Source: Woeseiaceae bacterium
GTDB taxonomy: Bacteria > Pseudomonadota > Gammaproteobacteria > Steroidobacterales > Woeseiaceae
Assembly (NCBI GenBank): GCA_028289545.1
Contig: JANQPG010000082.1
Location: forward strand, 1 to 64,000
Length of the DNA: 64,000 bases
Reading direction: 5' to 3'
Shown: piece by piece, positions 50,776 through 59,880 of the stretch
How positions within the stretch are numbered: position 1 is the stretch's first letter
How the letters are laid out: each line of letters starts with the position of its first letter
Notes under the pieces: model-generated
Seen by the model: only the letters and a program-made list of their open reading frames with translations
Databases searched by the model: none
Told to the model about the DNA's origin: nothing
Made by a program: the position numbers and the translations under genes

Positions 50776-51551
50776 ACGCACATCGCGCACGCAAGCGCTT
50801 CGGCCAGCATTTCCTGGTGGACCCCGGCGTTATTGCGGACATCGTGCGCGCCATCGCGCCGGCGAAGAGCGATACGCTTGTCGAGATCGGGCCGGGTCTC
50901 GGCGCGCTGACAGAAACGCTGGCGCAACACGCCGGCAAATTGCACTTAGTCGAACTCGACCGCGACCTCGCCGCCGGTCTCCGCAATCGCTGGGCCGACA
51001 GCAATGTCGTGACGGTGCACGAAGGCGACGCCTTGAGTTTCGATTTTGCGGCCCTCGGCGATGAGCTCAGGGTCGTCGGCAACCTGCCCTACAACATTTC
51101 CACTCCCCTGTTGTTTCACCTCCTCGAACAACGCCAGGCGATCTGTGACATGCACTTCATGCTGCAGAAGGAAGTCGTTGACCGCATTGCCGCGGAGCCC
51201 GGCGGCAAAGCCTGGGGACGGCTCAGCGTCATGCTGCAGACCTGGCTCGAAACCGAGGCGCTGTTCGACGTGAGTCCCGAGGCCTTCGACCCGCCGCCCG
51301 CCGTCGTATCGGCTATCGTCAGGCTTTACCCGCGCGCCGGCTCCGCCGCGCTCCCGAAAGACCCGGCGCTACTCGGCAGTCTGCTCGCGAGCGCTTTCTC
51401 GAAGCGGCGCAAGACGCTGCGCAACGCGCTCAAGGGAATCGCGGACGAGACCGAGCTCAAAGCCGCCGGCATCGATCCCGCCGCACGGGCCGAGACGATC
51501 CCGGTAGCGAACTGGATTCGCCTGGCCGACGCGCTGGCGGCCGGCGGCTAA
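50772..51551 (+). CDS. rsmA: 16S rRNA (adenine1518/1519-N6)-dimethyltransferase
   Basis: A 259-residue enzyme that dimethylates two adjacent adenines near the 3' end of 16S rRNA. It starts with ARKRFGQHFLVDPGVI, has the SAM motif VEIGPGLGALTETLA, the motif IV VGNLPYNISTPLLFHLL and FDPPPAVVSAIVRL. The start is a GTG overlapping the pdxA stop by four bases. The order surA-pdxA-rsmA-apaG-apaH is the E. coli order. Confidence 0.97.
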   Translation: MNAHRARKRFGQHFLVDPGVIADIVRAIAPAKSDTLVEIGPGLGALTETLAQHAGKLHLVELDRDLAAGLRNRWADSNVVTVHEGDALSFDFAALGDELRVVGNLPYNISTPLLFHLLEQRQAICDMHFMLQKEVVDRIAAEPGGKAWGRLSVMLQTWLETEALFDVSPEAFDPPPAVVSAIVRLYPRAGSAALPKDPALLGSLLASAFSKRRKTLRNALKGIADETELKAAGIDPAARAETIPVANWIRLADALAAGG

Positions 51552-51622
51552 CGGTTTTGGTGTAGGAATTCGTCAAGCAGCCCACTAGAATACAGTCACA
51601 CCCGGAAGGACACGATTCCGCG

Positions 51623-52003
51623 ATGGACGACTTCAGCACCGATATTCGCATCCAGGTATCGACGGCTTACGTCGACGACCAGTCGGAGCCCGGCTCCAGC
51701 CGGTACGTGTTCGCGTACACGATTACGATCCACAATCAGGGCGCCGTCGCCGCAAAACTCAAGAGTCGCCACTGGATCATTACGGATGCCAACGGCAAGG
51801 TGCAGGAGGTCAACGGCGACGGAGTCGTCGGCGAGCAGCCGCACCTCAAGCCGGGGGAGCAATTTCGCTATTCCAGCGGCACCGTGCTCGAAACGCCGGT
51901 AGGCGCCATGCAGGGGCTGTATCGCATGGAGACCGACAGCGGCCAGCGTTTCGACGCACCTATCCCGCCGTTTACGCTGGCGGTACCTGGCCTCCTGCAC
52001 TAG
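51623..52003 (+). CDS. apaG: ApaG (DUF525) protein
   Basis: A 126-residue protein with an immunoglobulin-like fibronectin III fold. Family blocks are YVFAYTITIHNQG, LKSRHWIITDANGKVQEVNG, GVVGEQPHLKPGEQFRYSSG and GAMQGLYRM. It has been linked to cobalt and magnesium efflux, but its biochemistry is unsettled. It lies 18 bases before apaH, its usual partner. Confidence 0.95.
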   Translation: MDDFSTDIRIQVSTAYVDDQSEPGSSRYVFAYTITIHNQGAVAAKLKSRHWIITDANGKVQEVNGDGVVGEQPHLKPGEQFRYSSGTVLETPVGAMQGLYRMETDSGQRFDAPIPPFTLAVPGLLH

Positions 52004-52021
52004 GCCCCTGCGGAAACCAGC

Positions 52022-52873
52022 TTGGCGATCTACGCGATTGGCGACGTTCAGGGTTGCTACGACCCTTTGCGGCGACTCCTGGACCTGGTCCGCTTCGATC
52101 CAGAGGCGGATCAGCTTTGGCTCACCGGCGACCTGGTGAATCGCGGACCAAAATCGCTCAAGACCGTACGCTTCTTGCGCTCGCTGGGTGACTCCGCAAT
52201 CTGCGTGCTCGGCAATCACGACCTGCACCTGCTGGCGCTTGCCATGGGCAGCGTCGAGTACAGCAAGCGTTTTTCCACCCTGAGACGCCTGCTCGACGCG
52301 CCGGACCTCGACGAACTGGTCGACTGGCTCCGCCGCAAACCGCTCGTGCACTACGACGAAACGCTGGACACACTGCTCGTGCACGCCGGCGTCTACCCGC
52401 GGTGGAGTGTGCGCAAGGCACTGCAGCGCGCTGCCGAAGTGGAAACCGTTCTCCGCGGCAAAAAGGCCGCGGAGTTTCTTGCCAACATGCACGGAAACAC
52501 ACCCTGGCAATGGTCAGCGGGCCTGCGTGGTAATCGGCGGCTGCGTTTTATCGTCAACACATTCACGAGGATGCGCATGATCACCGCCACGGGACGGCTC
52601 AACTTCAGCCACGCCAGCTCGCCTTTTCGGGCGCGCAAAGGCCTGCGTCCCTGGTTCGACGACGAGTCCCCGGCCTGGGGCGACACGCGCATTGCCTTTG
52701 GACACTGGTCGGCGCTGGGTCTCGTCGCCCTGCCGGGTCTGCTGTCGCTCGACACGGGCTGCGTATGGGGTCGGCAGCTGACGGCCGTGCGCATCGACCG
52801 CCGAAACTTGAGGATCTTCCAGGTGGAAGGCGAGCGGACTGCGCTACAGAACGGCGCGGGGAAAAAATCGTGA
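52022..52873 (+). CDS. apaH: Symmetrical diadenosine tetraphosphatase
   Basis: A 283-residue calcineurin-like phosphatase that splits Ap4A into two ADP and also decaps Np4-capped RNA. Metal-ligand motifs are AIGDVQGCYDPL, LTGDLVNRGPKS and VLGNHDLHLLAL, with a later His in LLVHAGVYP and FGHWSALG. The start is a TTG at 52022 giving AIYAIGDVQG. It converges on folA with a 19-base gap. Confidence 0.96.
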   Translation: MAIYAIGDVQGCYDPLRRLLDLVRFDPEADQLWLTGDLVNRGPKSLKTVRFLRSLGDSAICVLGNHDLHLLALAMGSVEYSKRFSTLRRLLDAPDLDELVDWLRRKPLVHYDETLDTLLVHAGVYPRWSVRKALQRAAEVETVLRGKKAAEFLANMHGNTPWQWSAGLRGNRRLRFIVNTFTRMRMITATGRLNFSHASSPFRARKGLRPWFDDESPAWGDTRIAFGHWSALGLVALPGLLSLDTGCVWGRQLTAVRIDRRNLRIFQVEGERTALQNGAGKKS

Positions 52874-52892
52874 ATCGCCGTCGTGCAGCGGC

Positions 52893-53396
52893 TCAAGCTC
52901 CAGTCGGCGGTGCGGACCGATCCAGCCGTATGAACGCGTAGTCGTGTGCGTGCCGCTCGTCGGCCCCATACGCCTCGCGTGACACCTCGCGCCATTCGCT
53001 GCGGTCGAACTCCGGAAACCGGGCATCTCCGTCGATTTCGACGTCAACTTCGGTCAGGTACAGCCGCTCCGCGCGTTCGAGAAACGCTCGGTAAATCCCG
53101 CCTCCGCCAATCACCATGACCTCGGGTTCCGACTCGAGGAGGCTGAGCGCTGCGTCCGGAGACTGCACCACGGTTGCACCGTCGGCGGTGTAGCCCGACT
53201 GGCCGGTAACGACGACGTTGTGGCGCCCCGGCAGCGGCCGGCCAATGGACTCCCAGGTTTTGCGGCCCATGACGACGGGCTTTCCAAAGGTCAGGCGCTT
53301 GAAATACTTGAGATCTTCAGGGAGGTGCCAGGGCAGTGCACCGTTGCGGCCAATAACGCCGTTGGCCGCGACCGCGGCCACGAGGCAAACGCGCAT
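52893..53396 (-). CDS. folA: Dihydrofolate reductase
   Basis: A 167-residue NADPH-dependent reductase that regenerates tetrahydrofolate after ThyA. Motifs are VAAVAANGVIGRNGALPWHLPEDLKYFK with the active-site acidic residue, VVMGRKTWESIGRPLPGR and VIGGGGIYRAFL. Length is typical of chromosomal trimethoprim-sensitive enzymes. thyA lies 5 bases upstream on the same strand; the thyA-folA pair is a standard operon. Confidence 0.96.
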   Translation of the reverse strand: MRVCLVAAVAANGVIGRNGALPWHLPEDLKYFKRLTFGKPVVMGRKTWESIGRPLPGRHNVVVTGQSGYTADGATVVQSPDAALSLLESEPEVMVIGGGGIYRAFLERAERLYLTEVDVEIDGDARFPEFDRSEWREVSREAYGADERHAHDYAFIRLDRSAPPTGA

Positions 53397-53401
53397 CTCG
53401 T

Positions 53402-54196
53402 CTACACCGCCACCTTGGCCGCAATGTGCGGGTGGGACTCGTAATTGAGTATCTCGAAGTCCTCGAAGCGGTAGTCGAAAATGCTCGACGGGCGACGGCG
53501 GATCGCCAGCGTCGGGAGCGGCAGCGGCGCCCGGGTGAGCTGTCTGTCAGCCTGCTCGAGGTGATTCAGATAGAGATGGCAATCGCCACCCGTCCAGACA
53601 AAATCGCCGACACCCAGATCGGCCTGCTGTGCCAGCATGTGCGTGAGGAGCGCGTAAGACGCAATGTTGAACGGCACGCCGAGAAAAACGTCGCAGCTCC
53701 GCTGATACAGCTGACACGACAATTTGCCATCAGCCACATAAAACTGGAACAGACAGTGACAGGGCGGCAACGCCATGTTGTCGAGCTCGGCAACGTTCCA
53801 GGAACAGACAATGATTCGGCGCGAATCGGGGCTTTCCCGGAGCTGGCGCACAACTTCGCTGATCTGATCGATGCTGCGACCGTCCGGCGTCGGCCAGCTG
53901 CGCCACTGGACGCCGTAGACGGGGCCGAGGTCACCGTTGTCGTCCGCCCATTCGTCCCAGATCGATACCCCGTTTTCCTTGAGGTAACGGATGTTGCTGT
54001 CGCCCGACAGGAACCAGAGCAGCTCATGAACAATCGAGCGGATGTGCAGCTTCTTGGTCGTCACGAGCGGAAAGCCCGCGGCAAGATCGAAGCGCATTTG
54101 ATGGCCGAAAACGCTGAGCGTGCCGGTGCCGGTGCGATCTTCCTTTTTGACGCCGGTATCGCGGACGCGGCGCATCAAATCGAGGTACTCAAGCAT
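53402..54196 (-). CDS. thyA: Thymidylate synthase
   Basis: A 264-residue enzyme that methylates dUMP with methylene-THF. The catalytic cysteine is Cys146 in [38 protein letters not shown] and [12 protein letters not shown] are conserved blocks. Length equals E. coli ThyA. The ATG at 54196 overlaps the end of lgt by 8 bases, the conserved lgt-thyA coupling. Confidence 0.98.
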   Translation of the reverse strand: MLEYLDLMRRVRDTGVKKEDRTGTGTLSVFGHQMRFDLAAGFPLVTTKKLHIRSIVHELLWFLSGDSNIRYLKENGVSIWDEWADDNGDLGPVYGVQWRSWPTPDGRSIDQISEVVRQLRESPDSRRIIVCSWNVAELDNMALPPCHCLFQFYVADGKLSCQLYQRSCDVFLGVPFNIASYALLTHMLAQQADLGVGDFVWTGGDCHLYLNHLEQADRQLTRAPLPLPTLAIRRRPSSIFDYRFEDFEILNYESHPHIAAKVAV

Positions 54197-55058
54197 GGCT
54201 TTTTGCGCCCCCCGGTTGCCGCCGGTACGCAAGCACAATCATTACGAGACCGCCAACAATCATTGGCGTGGACAGGATCTGCCCCATCGTTACCCAGCCG
54301 AACAGCAGGTAACCGAGATCGACATCCGGCATTCGATAAAACTCTATCCAGAAACGGAACACGCCGTAGAACATCAGAAACATGCCGGACACGGCCATAC
54401 GCGGCCGCGGTCGGGAAGAAAACCACCACAGGATTGCAAACAGCACAAAACCTTCGAGCAGTGCTTCGTACAGCATCGAAGGGTGCAGAGGCGGTGTCCA
54501 TTCCGTACCGGCGGCCAAGCCGAGTTTGTCGTTGCAGAGCTCGGCCCGGCCCGGCTTGGTGAAATCACAGCGAACCTGCATGGCCCACGCTACGCCCTGT
54601 GCCGGCCCGCCCCACAACTCGCCGTTGATGAAGTTGCCGATGCGGCCAAAACCCAGACCGAGCGGAACCAGAGGTGCGACAAAATCCGTCATGGTCCACA
54701 TGCCGTGACCAATTCGCCGGCCGTACCACCACATTGCCGCCATGACGCCCAGGAGCCCGCCGTGGAACGACATACCGCCCTCCCAGATCTTGAACGGGTA
54801 CAGCGGGTCGCGCACGAGTTCGTCGAGCCCGTAGAACAGCACCGAGCCCAGCCGGCCGCCGACGATGACCCCAACCATGGCGTAGAACACAAGATCGTCG
54901 ACCTGGGCCGCCGTGATGGGTGATCCCGGTCTTGCACAGCGTACGCGCGCCAGCCACCAGCCGAGTGCAAAGCCGACGACATACATCATGCCGTACCAGC
55001 GAATCTTGAGGACCCCGATTTCGAAGATAACGGGGTCGATTTCGGGATACGTCAGCAT
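54189..55058 (-). CDS. lgt: Prolipoprotein diacylglyceryl transferase
   Basis: A 289-residue inner-membrane enzyme that adds diacylglycerol to the lipobox cysteine, the first step of lipoprotein maturation. About seven membrane segments are visible. The signature [15 protein letters not shown] contains the essential Arg and Asn; [10 protein letters not shown] holds the conserved His and [12 protein letters not shown] is a later block. The ATG at 55058 is the family start. It feeds the many lipoproteins in this window. Confidence 0.97.
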   Translation of the reverse strand: MLTYPEIDPVIFEIGVLKIRWYGMMYVVGFALGWWLARVRCARPGSPITAAQVDDLVFYAMVGVIVGGRLGSVLFYGLDELVRDPLYPFKIWEGGMSFHGGLLGVMAAMWWYGRRIGHGMWTMTDFVAPLVPLGLGFGRIGNFINGELWGGPAQGVAWAMQVRCDFTKPGRAELCNDKLGLAAGTEWTPPLHPSMLYEALLEGFVLFAILWWFSSRPRPRMAVSGMFLMFYGVFRFWIEFYRMPDVDLGYLLFGWVTMGQILSTPMIVGGLVMIVLAYRRQPGGAKSHA

Positions 55059-55144
55059 GGGACTCGGGCGGCGGGACAATCTCTGTATCATAGTCAGTTT
55101 GTGGGCCCGGGTGTAGGGCTGAAACGGAAGAGCGCGGTATTGCG

Positions 55145-57217
55145 ATGCGGAACCAACTCAGCGACGAAACCAGCCCCTACCTGCTGCAGCACGCTGACAA
55201 TCCCGTGCACTGGTATCCGTGGGGCGAAGAGGCCTTCGAGGAAGCCCGCCGCAGCAATCGCCCCGTGCTGTTGTCGGTGGGCTATTCCGCCTGCCACTGG
55301 TGTCACGTTATGGCGCACGAATCGTTCGAGGACGAGGCGACGGCTGCTGTCATGAACGAGTTGTTCGTCAACGTTAAGGTCGACCGGGAGGAACGCCCGG
55401 ACATCGACAAGATCTACCAGACCGCCCATCAGCTCATTACGCAACGTGGCGGAGGCTGGCCGCTGACGATGTTCATCGACCCCGACGATCAGCGGCCGTT
55501 TTTTGGCGGCACCTACTTCCCGAACGAAGCCCGCTACGGGATGCCGGGTTTCGCGGAGCTGCTCGACAGCGTGGCGAAGTACTACCGGGAGCGGCGCGAG
55601 GACGCAAAGCTTCAGGGAGCGAAGATCCACGAAGTATTCGACAAGCTCATGCCTCCGCCGGCTCCCGACGCGGTGCTGGACGCCGCGCCGCTAGAGGCCG
55701 CACGCAAGGTTTTCGCCGATACCTTCGACAGCGACTACGGCGGCTTCGGCAGCGCGCCGAAGTTTCCGCACCCGGTGACGCTCGATTTCCTGATGCGCGC
55801 CTGGCGTCGCAGCGCCAACGACGGCGAACCCGACGTCGAGGCACTCTACATGGCGACCTTGACGTTGAAACGCATGGCGGACGGCGGCATTTTCGACCAT
55901 GCGGGTGGCGGTTTTTGTCGCTACTCGGTGGACAAGTACTGGCAGATTCCGCACTTCGAGAAGATGCTTTACGACAACGGGCCGCTCCTGGCGCTGTACG
56001 CCCAGGCATATCTCGCGAGCGGCGACGAGGATTTCCGCGACACGGCCGAGCAAACCGCAAACTGGCTGCTGACCGATATGTCGGCGCCGAACGGCGGCCT
56101 GTATTCGGCGCGCGACGCCGACTCCGAGGGTGAAGAAGGACTGTACTACCTCTGGACACCCGAGGAGGTCGAGGCGCTTGTAGAGCCTTCCGACTACACG
56201 TTCGCCAGCCGCTACTACGGCCTCGACGGAGCCGCAAACTTCGAGGGTCGATGGCACCTGTGCCTGCGGGCGTCCCTGGACGACGCCGCAGCGGCCGCTG
56301 GGTTTTCCGCCGACGAGGCGCGCGCGGCGCGTGCCCGAGTGCGCGACAGGCTCCTGACCGCGCGGTCGCGACGGGAGCCGCCGTTGCGCGACGAGAAGCA
56401 GCTCACGTCATGGAATGCGCTGGCCATACGCGGCCTTGCGATCGCCGGGCGGGCCCTCGTCCGGGACGATCTCGTCGAGGCTGCCGGGCGCGCACTCGAT
56501 TTCCTCAAGGCGACGTTATTCGTCGACGGGCGCCTGCACGCAAGCTACAAGGATGGCCGTGTGCGGTTCAACGCGTACCTCGACGACTACGTATTCCTGA
56601 TCGACGCCATACTCGAATACCTGCAGTCGCGCTGGGATACCGAGCTGCTCGACTTCGCCACGGCGCTCGCCGATCGGGTGCTCGAACAGTTTGTCGACCC
56701 GGAAAACGGCGGCTTCTTTTTCACGGCAAACGACCACGAGGCGCTCATGCATCGCGGCAAACCGGTTGCCGACGACGCGCTGCCGGCGGGCAACGGCGTG
56801 GCGGCCTATGTGCTGCAGCGCCTCGGCTATCTGCTGGGCCGGAACGACTACCTGGATGCCGCCGAATCGACGCTCCGTTTCGCCTGGCGCGCCATGCAGG
56901 AATACCCGCATGGACACGTCATGCTGCTGACGGCGCTCGAGGAGCGGCTCACGCCCTGCGAGACGATCGTCATTCGTGGCGATGCAGGCGACATCGACAA
57001 CTGGCGGCAGGCGGCGGCGCGGCTCTACGCGCCCGGGCGGCTGCTGTTCGCCATCCCGCGCGACGAGACCGGGCTGCCGGGCGCGCTGGCCGAACGCAAA
57101 CCCAGGGAGGGCGAAACGCTGGCCTACCGCTGCGTCGGCACCCACTGTGAGCTGCCCGTCACGAGTTTCGCGGCGCTGGCGCTCGGCATGCGTGAGGCCG
57201 GCAGCTCGCGCGGGTGA
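55145..57217 (+). CDS. YyaL/spermatogenesis-associated protein 20-like thioredoxin-domain protein (DUF255)
   Basis: A 690-residue cytoplasmic protein. The N-terminal thioredoxin-like domain (residues 1-165 or so) has [16 protein letters not shown] and the CxxC at Cys50 and Cys53 in [16 protein letters not shown]. The remainder is an alpha/alpha six-hairpin toroid like those of glycosidases ([39 protein letters not shown]). Biochemical role is unknown; the family is widely conserved from bacteria to animals. It is divergent from lgt across about 85 bases. Confidence 0.93.
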   Translation: MRNQLSDETSPYLLQHADNPVHWYPWGEEAFEEARRSNRPVLLSVGYSACHWCHVMAHESFEDEATAAVMNELFVNVKVDREERPDIDKIYQTAHQLITQRGGGWPLTMFIDPDDQRPFFGGTYFPNEARYGMPGFAELLDSVAKYYRERREDAKLQGAKIHEVFDKLMPPPAPDAVLDAAPLEAARKVFADTFDSDYGGFGSAPKFPHPVTLDFLMRAWRRSANDGEPDVEALYMATLTLKRMADGGIFDHAGGGFCRYSVDKYWQIPHFEKMLYDNGPLLALYAQAYLASGDEDFRDTAEQTANWLLTDMSAPNGGLYSARDADSEGEEGLYYLWTPEEVEALVEPSDYTFASRYYGLDGAANFEGRWHLCLRASLDDAAAAAGFSADEARAARARVRDRLLTARSRREPPLRDEKQLTSWNALAIRGLAIAGRALVRDDLVEAAGRALDFLKATLFVDGRLHASYKDGRVRFNAYLDDYVFLIDAILEYLQSRWDTELLDFATALADRVLEQFVDPENGGFFFTANDHEALMHRGKPVADDALPAGNGVAAYVLQRLGYLLGRNDYLDAAESTLRFAWRAMQEYPHGHVMLLTALEERLTPCETIVIRGDAGDIDNWRQAAARLYAPGRLLFAIPRDETGLPGALAERKPREGETLAYRCVGTHCELPVTSFAALALGMREAGSSRG

Positions 57218-57262
57218 AGAAGCGAGCGGACCCCGGACTCGGGGCCCGCTGCGCTGTCGGGA

Positions 57263-57865
57263 TCACCGCTTGAGGCACAGATCGTCGGCACGCCAGGTGT
57301 GACCGCTGATCGTGAACCCTTCGATGGCGCTGCCCGGCTTTGCGCGAAGCTCCAGCCGGCCGCTGTGCCAGTTGCCGGTCTTGGGAGCGGCCATGTCTGC
57401 CGAGACCTGCACGATCCCTTTGGCGCTGTTACCGAGTTCCGCGCCATCCAGGCCGGCAAACCCGTCACCGCTCCCTTGCCGGTGCCCGTTCGCCATGAGA
57501 ACAACGTCCGCAAACCCGCCCGGCTTGCTAATACTTTGCGCGATCCGCGTTCTCACGCCGGTGACCGGCTTCTTCGGCACAACGGAGAGTGCAACGAGCT
57601 TGAGTTCGAGTTCCGGCGAGCTGCCGCCGGCAATCGCCGAGGTGGCCAACTCGACGCGGCTTGCGTCAGACGTTATGGGTTGGCCGTTCTGCAGGTACGG
57701 CTGGATCTTTATCGTTGCGTGGCGTGTCTCGATGACGTCGCCCACCTCCAGGTGCGTGTCCTCTGCAAGCCGGCTGAAGTCGTAGCAATGGTAGCCGTCA
57801 CCGGCGTAAGCGCTGCCAGAAGACAGAAGTACAGCACACAGGGTCATTCGTGTAAGTCGGTTCAT
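57263..57865 (-). CDS. Exported hypothetical protein, beta-rich
   Basis: A 200-residue protein with a clear signal peptide (ending SAYAGDG) and a GAGGAG ribosome-binding site before the ATG at 57865. Mature cysteines occur near the two ends (YHCYDFSRL and DDLCLKR) and may pair. The start of the mature part, CYDFSRLAEDTHLEVGD with HATIKIQPY, resembles the opening of choice-of-anchor type beta-sandwich domains; this is a loose resemblance. It is the last of three exported genes on this strand. A GC-rich imperfect stem (57232-57255) lies beyond its stop. Confidence 0.68.
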   Translation of the reverse strand: MNRLTRMTLCAVLLSSGSAYAGDGYHCYDFSRLAEDTHLEVGDVIETRHATIKIQPYLQNGQPITSDASRVELATSAIAGGSSPELELKLVALSVVPKKPVTGVRTRIAQSISKPGGFADVVLMANGHRQGSGDGFAGLDGAELGNSAKGIVQVSADMAAPKTGNWHSGRLELRAKPGSAIEGFTISGHTWRADDLCLKR

Positions 57866-57909
57866 GATTTCTCCTCGAAATGATGGCGGGGATAAGGACA
57901 GGGCTGTTG

Positions 57910-58341
57910 TCAACGGGAGTCCGTAACGACAATCGGCCCGTACTTCTTGCCGTCTTTGCACTTTCGATACTTGGGCGCGAACGGCTGGGTAATAAAACTT
58001 TTGGACCAGCTGCCGTCGTGATTGCGGTGCCGAAACACGACCTGAATGCTGTGCAGATCCACTTTTGCAGCACCACCCAGGGTGTCGCCGCTCGTGGTAC
58101 AGGTCGCTCCGTAGTCGCAAACCATGTTCCTGACGTCTTCTGTCTGCACCTGTCCGCCTTTGTGCGGGTTACGATATTTCACGCTGCGGATTTCGATCTC
58201 GCGCTGTTCGAAGTGATTGTTGGTCACGGTAAACACGACGTCTTTGCAGGCTGCGGCGGATGCTGGACCGGCGTAGCCGATTGCGAGTACCACACTCGCC
58301 AGTAGCGGACTCGCCGTTATTGAACTGAAACGGTTTTTCAT
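57910..58341 (-). CDS. Small exported cysteine-containing hypothetical protein
   Basis: A 143-residue protein with a signal peptide (ending PASAAA). The mature part of about 115 residues has four cysteines (ACKDVV, VCDYG, TCTTSG, KCKDGK), consistent with two disulfides, and is basic with alternating beta-type patterns (SIQVVFRHRNHDG). No family is recognised. GAGGGAG lies before two adjacent ATGs; the second (58341) has better spacing. It is 44 bases before the next exported gene and likely co-transcribed with it. Confidence 0.65.
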   Translation of the reverse strand: MKNRFSSITASPLLASVVLAIGYAGPASAAACKDVVFTVTNNHFEQREIEIRSVKYRNPHKGGQVQTEDVRNMVCDYGATCTTSGDTLGGAAKVDLHSIQVVFRHRNHDGSWSKSFITQPFAPKYRKCKDGKKYGPIVVTDSR

Positions 58342-58437
58342 CATGATCTCCCTCATCGAGTTTGTTCGTCTGAACAGCAGAACGCTGTCATCAACAATTA
58401 CAAGAACTGGCCGGCAGGCGGATCATCCGAGCCGAAA

Positions 58438-59220
58438 CTATTTGAAACCGGTTCTGAGGCTCTTCATCGCATCGATTTCGGTGGCGGATCGGGTCTCTGT
58501 CCCGACGACGGTCCGCGACCTCTCGGTCGCCATCAGCGAACCGGGCGGTTCCTCGACGCTGTTCCTGTAGAAGCGGACGTCGAAGTCGTCGAGGCGCTTT
58601 TCCAGTGTCGTATTGCTTGTCCTGAGGGTGTAACGGATGCGAAACACGGCCGTGAACGACAACGGGGTGTGCCATACCTGCGGCGTTTTTGTGTCCAGGC
58701 TCACCTCATCGACCTCCATGACGTTGTGTTCTCTGCCGATGAATATCTGATGCAGGTTGTCTTCGACGAAAACACGCAGGTCACGGCCCGACGGTGCGTC
58801 GATACCCTCGTACTCGTTGTACGTCGTCAGGAACCGCTGAAACCGATACTCGCCGTCGAACAGCTGATAGCGCGCGAGACCACCGACGACAAGCACGGCA
58901 TCGGGCGCCTCGGCCAGGTTCGCCTTGCGTTTCACTACGACACCGCGATCGAAGTACCAGACCAGATCGGAGGAATGCAGATAGGCTTCGCCGTCGCTAC
59001 CGGGTACGACCTCCACCTTCACCACGTTGTCTCGATCCGGCGGAGTTACGTCTCTGACAACCTGCCGATCGCTGGGCAGCGCGTGACCCTCGGGATCGCT
59101 GCCCGCGCCGCTGCAGGCCGCATGGAGCGGCAGCACAGCTGCGAGGAGACCGGCAAGAAGAGTCCTCAACATGGACCCGCGGCGTTCGGCACGCGGGCCC
59201 GCGGCAAGTAGGTAGGTCAT
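58438..59220 (-). CDS. Putative lipoprotein of unknown function
   Basis: A 260-residue protein with a hydrophobic segment ending in LHAAC, a plausible lipobox. GAGGAA six bases before the ATG at 59220 favours this start, which gives a long arginine-rich n-region; an internal ATG at 59172 would give a shorter signal peptide. The mature part is beta-rich and acidic (NVVKVEVVPGSDGEAYLHSS, LSFTAVFRIRYTLRTSN) and ends in a helix. No family is recognised. It leads a run of three exported-protein genes. Confidence 0.65.
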   Translation of the reverse strand: MTYLLAAGPRAERRGSMLRTLLAGLLAAVLPLHAACSGAGSDPEGHALPSDRQVVRDVTPPDRDNVVKVEVVPGSDGEAYLHSSDLVWYFDRGVVVKRKANLAEAPDAVLVVGGLARYQLFDGEYRFQRFLTTYNEYEGIDAPSGRDLRVFVEDNLHQIFIGREHNVMEVDEVSLDTKTPQVWHTPLSFTAVFRIRYTLRTSNTTLEKRLDDFDVRFYRNSVEEPPGSLMATERSRTVVGTETRSATEIDAMKSLRTGFK

Positions 59221-59330
59221 CCTGGCTTCCTCTCAATGGATTGTCGCTGTTGGCAGTTCGCGTACGGCCGGAGTCAACAAATTCCCGGCCGGCAAACTGG
59301 AATACAACGACCGGCTCGGAGAGGGATCAA

Positions 59331-59373
59331 AAAGCTAAAAAAAGGCCGCCGAGCTTGCAGCTCAGGCGGCTTT
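59331..59373 (-). terminator. Rho-independent terminator after the small lipoprotein
   Basis: On the minus strand GCCGCC-T-GAGC-TGCAA-GCTC-GGCGGC forms a 10-bp stem with one bulge, followed by CTTTTTTTAGCTTTTT. It lies about 145 bases beyond the lipoprotein stop in a 297-base gene-free stretch, in which nothing else is recognised. Confidence 0.82.
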
Positions 59374-59517
59374 GCCAGGATGGCGGGCGGAATGGACAGC
59401 ACACCGACGCGCGGGTCGAAGCACTATTTGGGTGCATTGCAAACGGGCAGGCTCGCGCGAGCCGAAACGGGGCTCGCGAAGCCGCGGTTAGAAGAACCTG
59501 CTGCGACAGTTCTACGC

Positions 59518-59751
59518 CTAGTGACAGTAGTACCGGTCGCCTCGATTTGGGATGCCGTCGCGGCCTACCTTTCCACTTGCCATGACGTAGATGCGCCCGC
59601 CGTTGCTGTGGCAGGCCGCGCGATAGTCGCGGAACTGGTTCTCGTAGTCGACATTGGCATAGGCGCGCGCCTCCAGGCGCGATTCGCTCAGCGGCGCGCA
59701 GCCGGCGAGCGCTGCCACAACGAACAGTATGGCGGTGGTTTTTAGCGTCAC
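59518..59751 (-). CDS. Small putative lipoprotein, paralogue of the gene at 15.1 kb
   Basis: A 77-residue protein starting at a GTG (59751) with GAGGG seven bases upstream; the longer frame to 59829 has no signal-like start. The signal peptide TAILFVVAALAGC ends in a good lipobox. The mature region matches the lipoprotein at 15084-15332 along its whole length, sharing EARxY, DYxxxFRDxR, two cysteines, RxGxP and GDxYYC. The function is unknown. A terminator follows at 59331-59373, and the DUF3187 gene lies 129 bases upstream. Confidence 0.75.
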   Translation of the reverse strand: MTLKTTAILFVVAALAGCAPLSESRLEARAYANVDYENQFRDYRAACHSNGGRIYVMASGKVGRDGIPNRGDRYYCH

Positions 59752-59880
59752 GGTGTGTCCCTCGATCAACAATGGCGTAAATCTCAGCAAGCGTCGGCAC
59801 GCGAGTACCGAGCGGCGCCCGACGGGCACGCGAGATTTTTACGAGAGACGCGCGAAAACCAGTTAATTCAATAAGTTGGG

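Noticed and set aside
57232-57255. Stem GCGG-A-CCCC/GGGG-C-CCGC between convergent genes, considered as a terminator
   Set aside because: Imperfect and without a T-run; left unannotated.
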